From Poa pratensis (taxonomy: Eukaryota > Streptophyta > Magnoliopsida > Poales > Poaceae), in the NCBI GenBank assembly GCA_947311845.1, contig CAMZMU010000040.1:64627393-64691392 (forward strand): 64,000 bases of DNA, given 5' to 3'. A model generated the notes under the pieces. That model was not told the origin of the DNA. It was given only the letters and a program-made list of their open reading frames with translations, and searched no databases. The position numbers and the translations under genes are program-made. This document shows positions 61,291 through 64,000 of this stretch, in pieces (position 1 is the first letter of the stretch; every line of letters begins with the position of its first letter).

Positions 61291-63071
61291 TTATTTTAGT
61301 AAATTTTGGTGTCTGCATTCGTGGATGTTGTCATGGAGAGTCAAAGGGTTTTGAGAACTACATTAAGACGCCTCACACAAGTCTTCTTGTTTTGCGCCCG
61401 ACTCTTTCCATGGAATCATGCATCCATTGGATGACATATGTGATGACATCACCGATATTGTCTTAATGTTTAAAATTCAAAAACTTGTATCTCTCAAAAT
61501 GCTATTCCGATTGGTATTTTCTTTGCTCTGTGGTTTAGTCTCGACGGCATGCATTCTATACATAATTTTCCAAGTCACATTTTGTCTCAAAAAGCGTGTG
61601 CATCTTATTCACAATGTAAATTGCAATTAATTCGATGATGTTAATGATGATATGGTATTCTACATGTATTGCATGTGCTCTACCTACGATTCCATTGAAG
61701 TGCAGCTGTATTGTCCGGCTAACTCACGCATTGCTCTAGTTAAATTAGCCGAAAAAATGAGCAAACTTGAGAAGCAACTCAACCATTTTTCTAGTTCACG
61801 TCCTCTCTTAAGAATTTGATCTTTTTCTCTCTGTAGTGGATGGAGTTAAATCAAGAAACCTTCATTCCGTGCAATTCTAAAACGCCACAAATCAAAATCA
61901 AGAAAGGGAAGCGATCGAGAGACTGAAAACCGTACCTCTCGAGAAATAAGCTTTACTCTTCCGCTGATTCTTGTTTGGCCTTTCTCCTCCTTTTTTCCAA
62001 AGGGAATTCTTGTGCAGAACAAATTTGTTCCCGCAAGGAGACCTCTTTTGAATGGGAAACTCCTGCGCGAAGGAACTAATAGCTTGTTTCGGCAAGGAGA
62101 CCGCAAGAAAGGATTGGAGGTCACAAGGGTGAGATCGACTAGACGGAACAGAGCCAGGAGTCAGCAATGGCTGCTCAGCTCCGCTGGAAACCATTGACGA
62201 TCGAAGAAGAAAGGTGGGATCGAGGTGGGTTTCTCTGCATCTCGCGCGTTGAGTTTCTCACTTTTCTTGGACAGGACTCAGTGCGCGCGCAGCCGGGGAG
62301 TGAGTGCGGAACTTCTGAACGCACTGCAGGATAGTGGACGCCACCGCAATACCCTGTCGCCCAGGGTATTACGATTACACATGGTTTTGGGCAGCCGTAT
62401 CAAACTAGGTGGTTTAAACACAAAAGTGGTAGTGATGTGAGCTTGTGGTTTAGTTTTCGGCAATGTTAAATGAAATTAGCAGCTCGAAATTAGCTGGCAT
62501 GGATGACAGGTTATTGCGCTTTCGCATTACTTTCAGACTTTAATCCTAGGCTGATGGCTTCCATCGTTGGCTGCGTGTTCTACCAGGCTACCACCACTTC
62601 GCTCCTTCGGAGGTCATGGTTTGGACGTCTTGGTGGCGATTCGTGGGCCCCGAGAAGGTCAGCAGCACATCATTCTCTTTGTCATAAGAAACTATCATAC
62701 AAACTTCGACTTTTCGCCTGTCTAGGAGTCTTTCTAATTATAAATCACTTTCTTGCAGATTCTGGAAGATTAAAGTCATCTACTATCATTTTTCTAAGGA
62801 TTTCTTCGCACCCCTTCAAAACAGGAAATGTTTTCCGTGATGCAACCAATATTTTGGGTACAATTACGGTTTCAAAAACATACATTTTGGGTACAATTCA
62901 ATCATGTAAGTTTTAGATGGACTCAGCAAATATAATTTTTCTGTAAGTACATTTTTGTACAAAATGATATATACTTTTGTTTTTTTACCAATAACTTTAT
63001 GTAGTTTTTTATTTTGTTGAAGATATTTATAGAGAATAGTCAAAGTGACAGGATCAAGAGGAAGATGTGAC

Positions 63072-63074
<3 letters not shown>

Positions 63075-63104
<30 letters not shown>
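63075..63104. repeat. (GA)n microsatellite
   Basis: About fifteen uninterrupted GA units. Confidence 0.97.
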
Positions 63105-63106
<2 letters not shown>

Positions 63107-63480
63107 AAATTGCAGGAGATAACTGTTATGATTTTGATATATATCATGGCGTTCAGAACCTCTTCGAAAGTTACGACAAGAAAGTTTAAGTCATGCATTT
63201 AAAAAAATGGTAAACGCAGCCATACACTCTCCCCTATTAACTCACGCTAACATGTCAAAATGAATCTTTCGAAGGAAAGAAAAAGAGAGAAAAGATGTAC
63301 TAACACTAACATGTGAAATACACACAATAACATATAAAGTACACACACAATAACATCATAAGTACACACAGAAATGATACATGAGTTTGTCCCTTACCCC
63401 TGATCTAATGGCCGTGATTTTATAGTACTCGAACACATGATTAGGGAGTGTGACCGCCAAAGTGAGGGGTACCAAGGGCC

Positions 63481-63501
63481 GGGGGGGGGGGGGGGGGGGG
63501 G
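63481..63501. repeat. G homopolymer, 21 bases
   Basis: Twenty-one consecutive G after 'accaagggcc'. Its length is unlikely to be exact in any assembly. Confidence 0.9.
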
Positions 63502-64000
63502 CTATAATCAAAATCATGGGCGATTGGCCTGCTATTCTAAACAACACATTTATCTAATCCGCAAATAACATTTCTACAAACATCATTAGCAATGCAAATC
63601 CAAGGCTTGGCACCACATGTTTAGCACAAATATCCAGGAACTAATGATATAAGATCTGTGATTGTAGATCCTGATTATATTTTCTATTTTGTCTATTTCA
63701 ATGTTCTCCTTATTTCTCCCAGTTCTTCCATTAACAAAGGTTACCAGTCTATCCAAAGAAATGATTTCTAGTTGCACCTGTAATCCTTTTTTAATCAGCA
63801 ATCAATCCTAATGAATTGAAATTATGCTGTGGTTTAGTATGGATGGTGAGGTAACTAAGATTCGATTCATATGAAAACTATTAGACAGTTGATGCCGGCT
63901 TCGCCATGTCGACACCCTCCATTGTCTCTCCGAAAGGCAACCATGGAGGGCACATGGTGCTAATAAGGAGGTCGTAGACTCGTTGTTAAGGTGGAATCTG

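Larger units (their letters stand above)
61291..64000. other. Intergenic DNA, no gene recognised
   Basis: Short open frames (for example 61846-62124 minus, 62503-62916 plus) show no family motif. The last 110 bases (from 'ccggcttcgccatgtcgac') become more GC-rich and could be the edge of another feature, but too little is visible. Confidence 0.4.

Noticed and set aside
62503..62916. 137-residue ORF near the right end
   Set aside because: No recognisable domain, no splice or composition support, in AT-rich repeat surroundings.

Overview
This is plant nuclear DNA. Every multi-exon gene has spliceosomal introns, and a large part of the window is transposable elements. The Stowaway, Helitron, Mutator-like, hAT, SINE, LINE and Copia elements, and a solo LTR resembling the BARE/Angela class, point to a Triticeae grass (wheat, Aegilops, barley or rye relatives). 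The species cannot be fixed from sequence alone.

Layout. 0-5 kb: a Stowaway MITE, then a tandem duplication whose first copy carries a GC-rich Mutator-like element (1592-3086). An orphan copy of PHS1 exon 1 follows (4304-4596, minus). 5.16-6.84 kb: a solo LTR. 9-12.7 kb: a plus-strand gene for a WRKY19-like zinc-finger repeat protein, with a SINE in its 5' intron. 13.4-15.9 kb: a Helitron nested in a Stowaway. 16.4-26.3 kb: the meiotic pairing gene PHS1 (plus, ten exons), with a full-size LINE and a SINE in intron 1. 27.8-33.8 kb: a Tm-1/UPF0261-like gene (minus). 34-46 kb: gene-poor DNA with tandem repeats, an hAT MITE and a degenerate LINE split by a second Helitron. 46.3-48.8 kb: an isoflavone-reductase-like gene (minus). 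49.9-54.8 kb: a very young Copia element with identical 167-bp LTRs. 56.2-60.3 kb: a U-box/ARM E3 ligase gene (minus). 60.3-64 kb: repeat-rich DNA with no recognised gene.

The host genes are functionally unrelated: meiosis, a Tm-1-type protein, a reductase, a ubiquitin ligase and a zinc-finger repeat protein. No operon-like or pathway relation is expected. The main points of interest are the TE insertions, which can be resolved to the base from target-site duplications or empty sites, and single-base frame disruptions in otherwise intact reading frames. The PHS1 disruption is shared by its orphan exon copy, and both exons are exactly 293 nt. Others lie in the Tm-1-like gene and in the young Copia. 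They could be real lesions or homopolymer assembly errors, and the sequence alone cannot decide.
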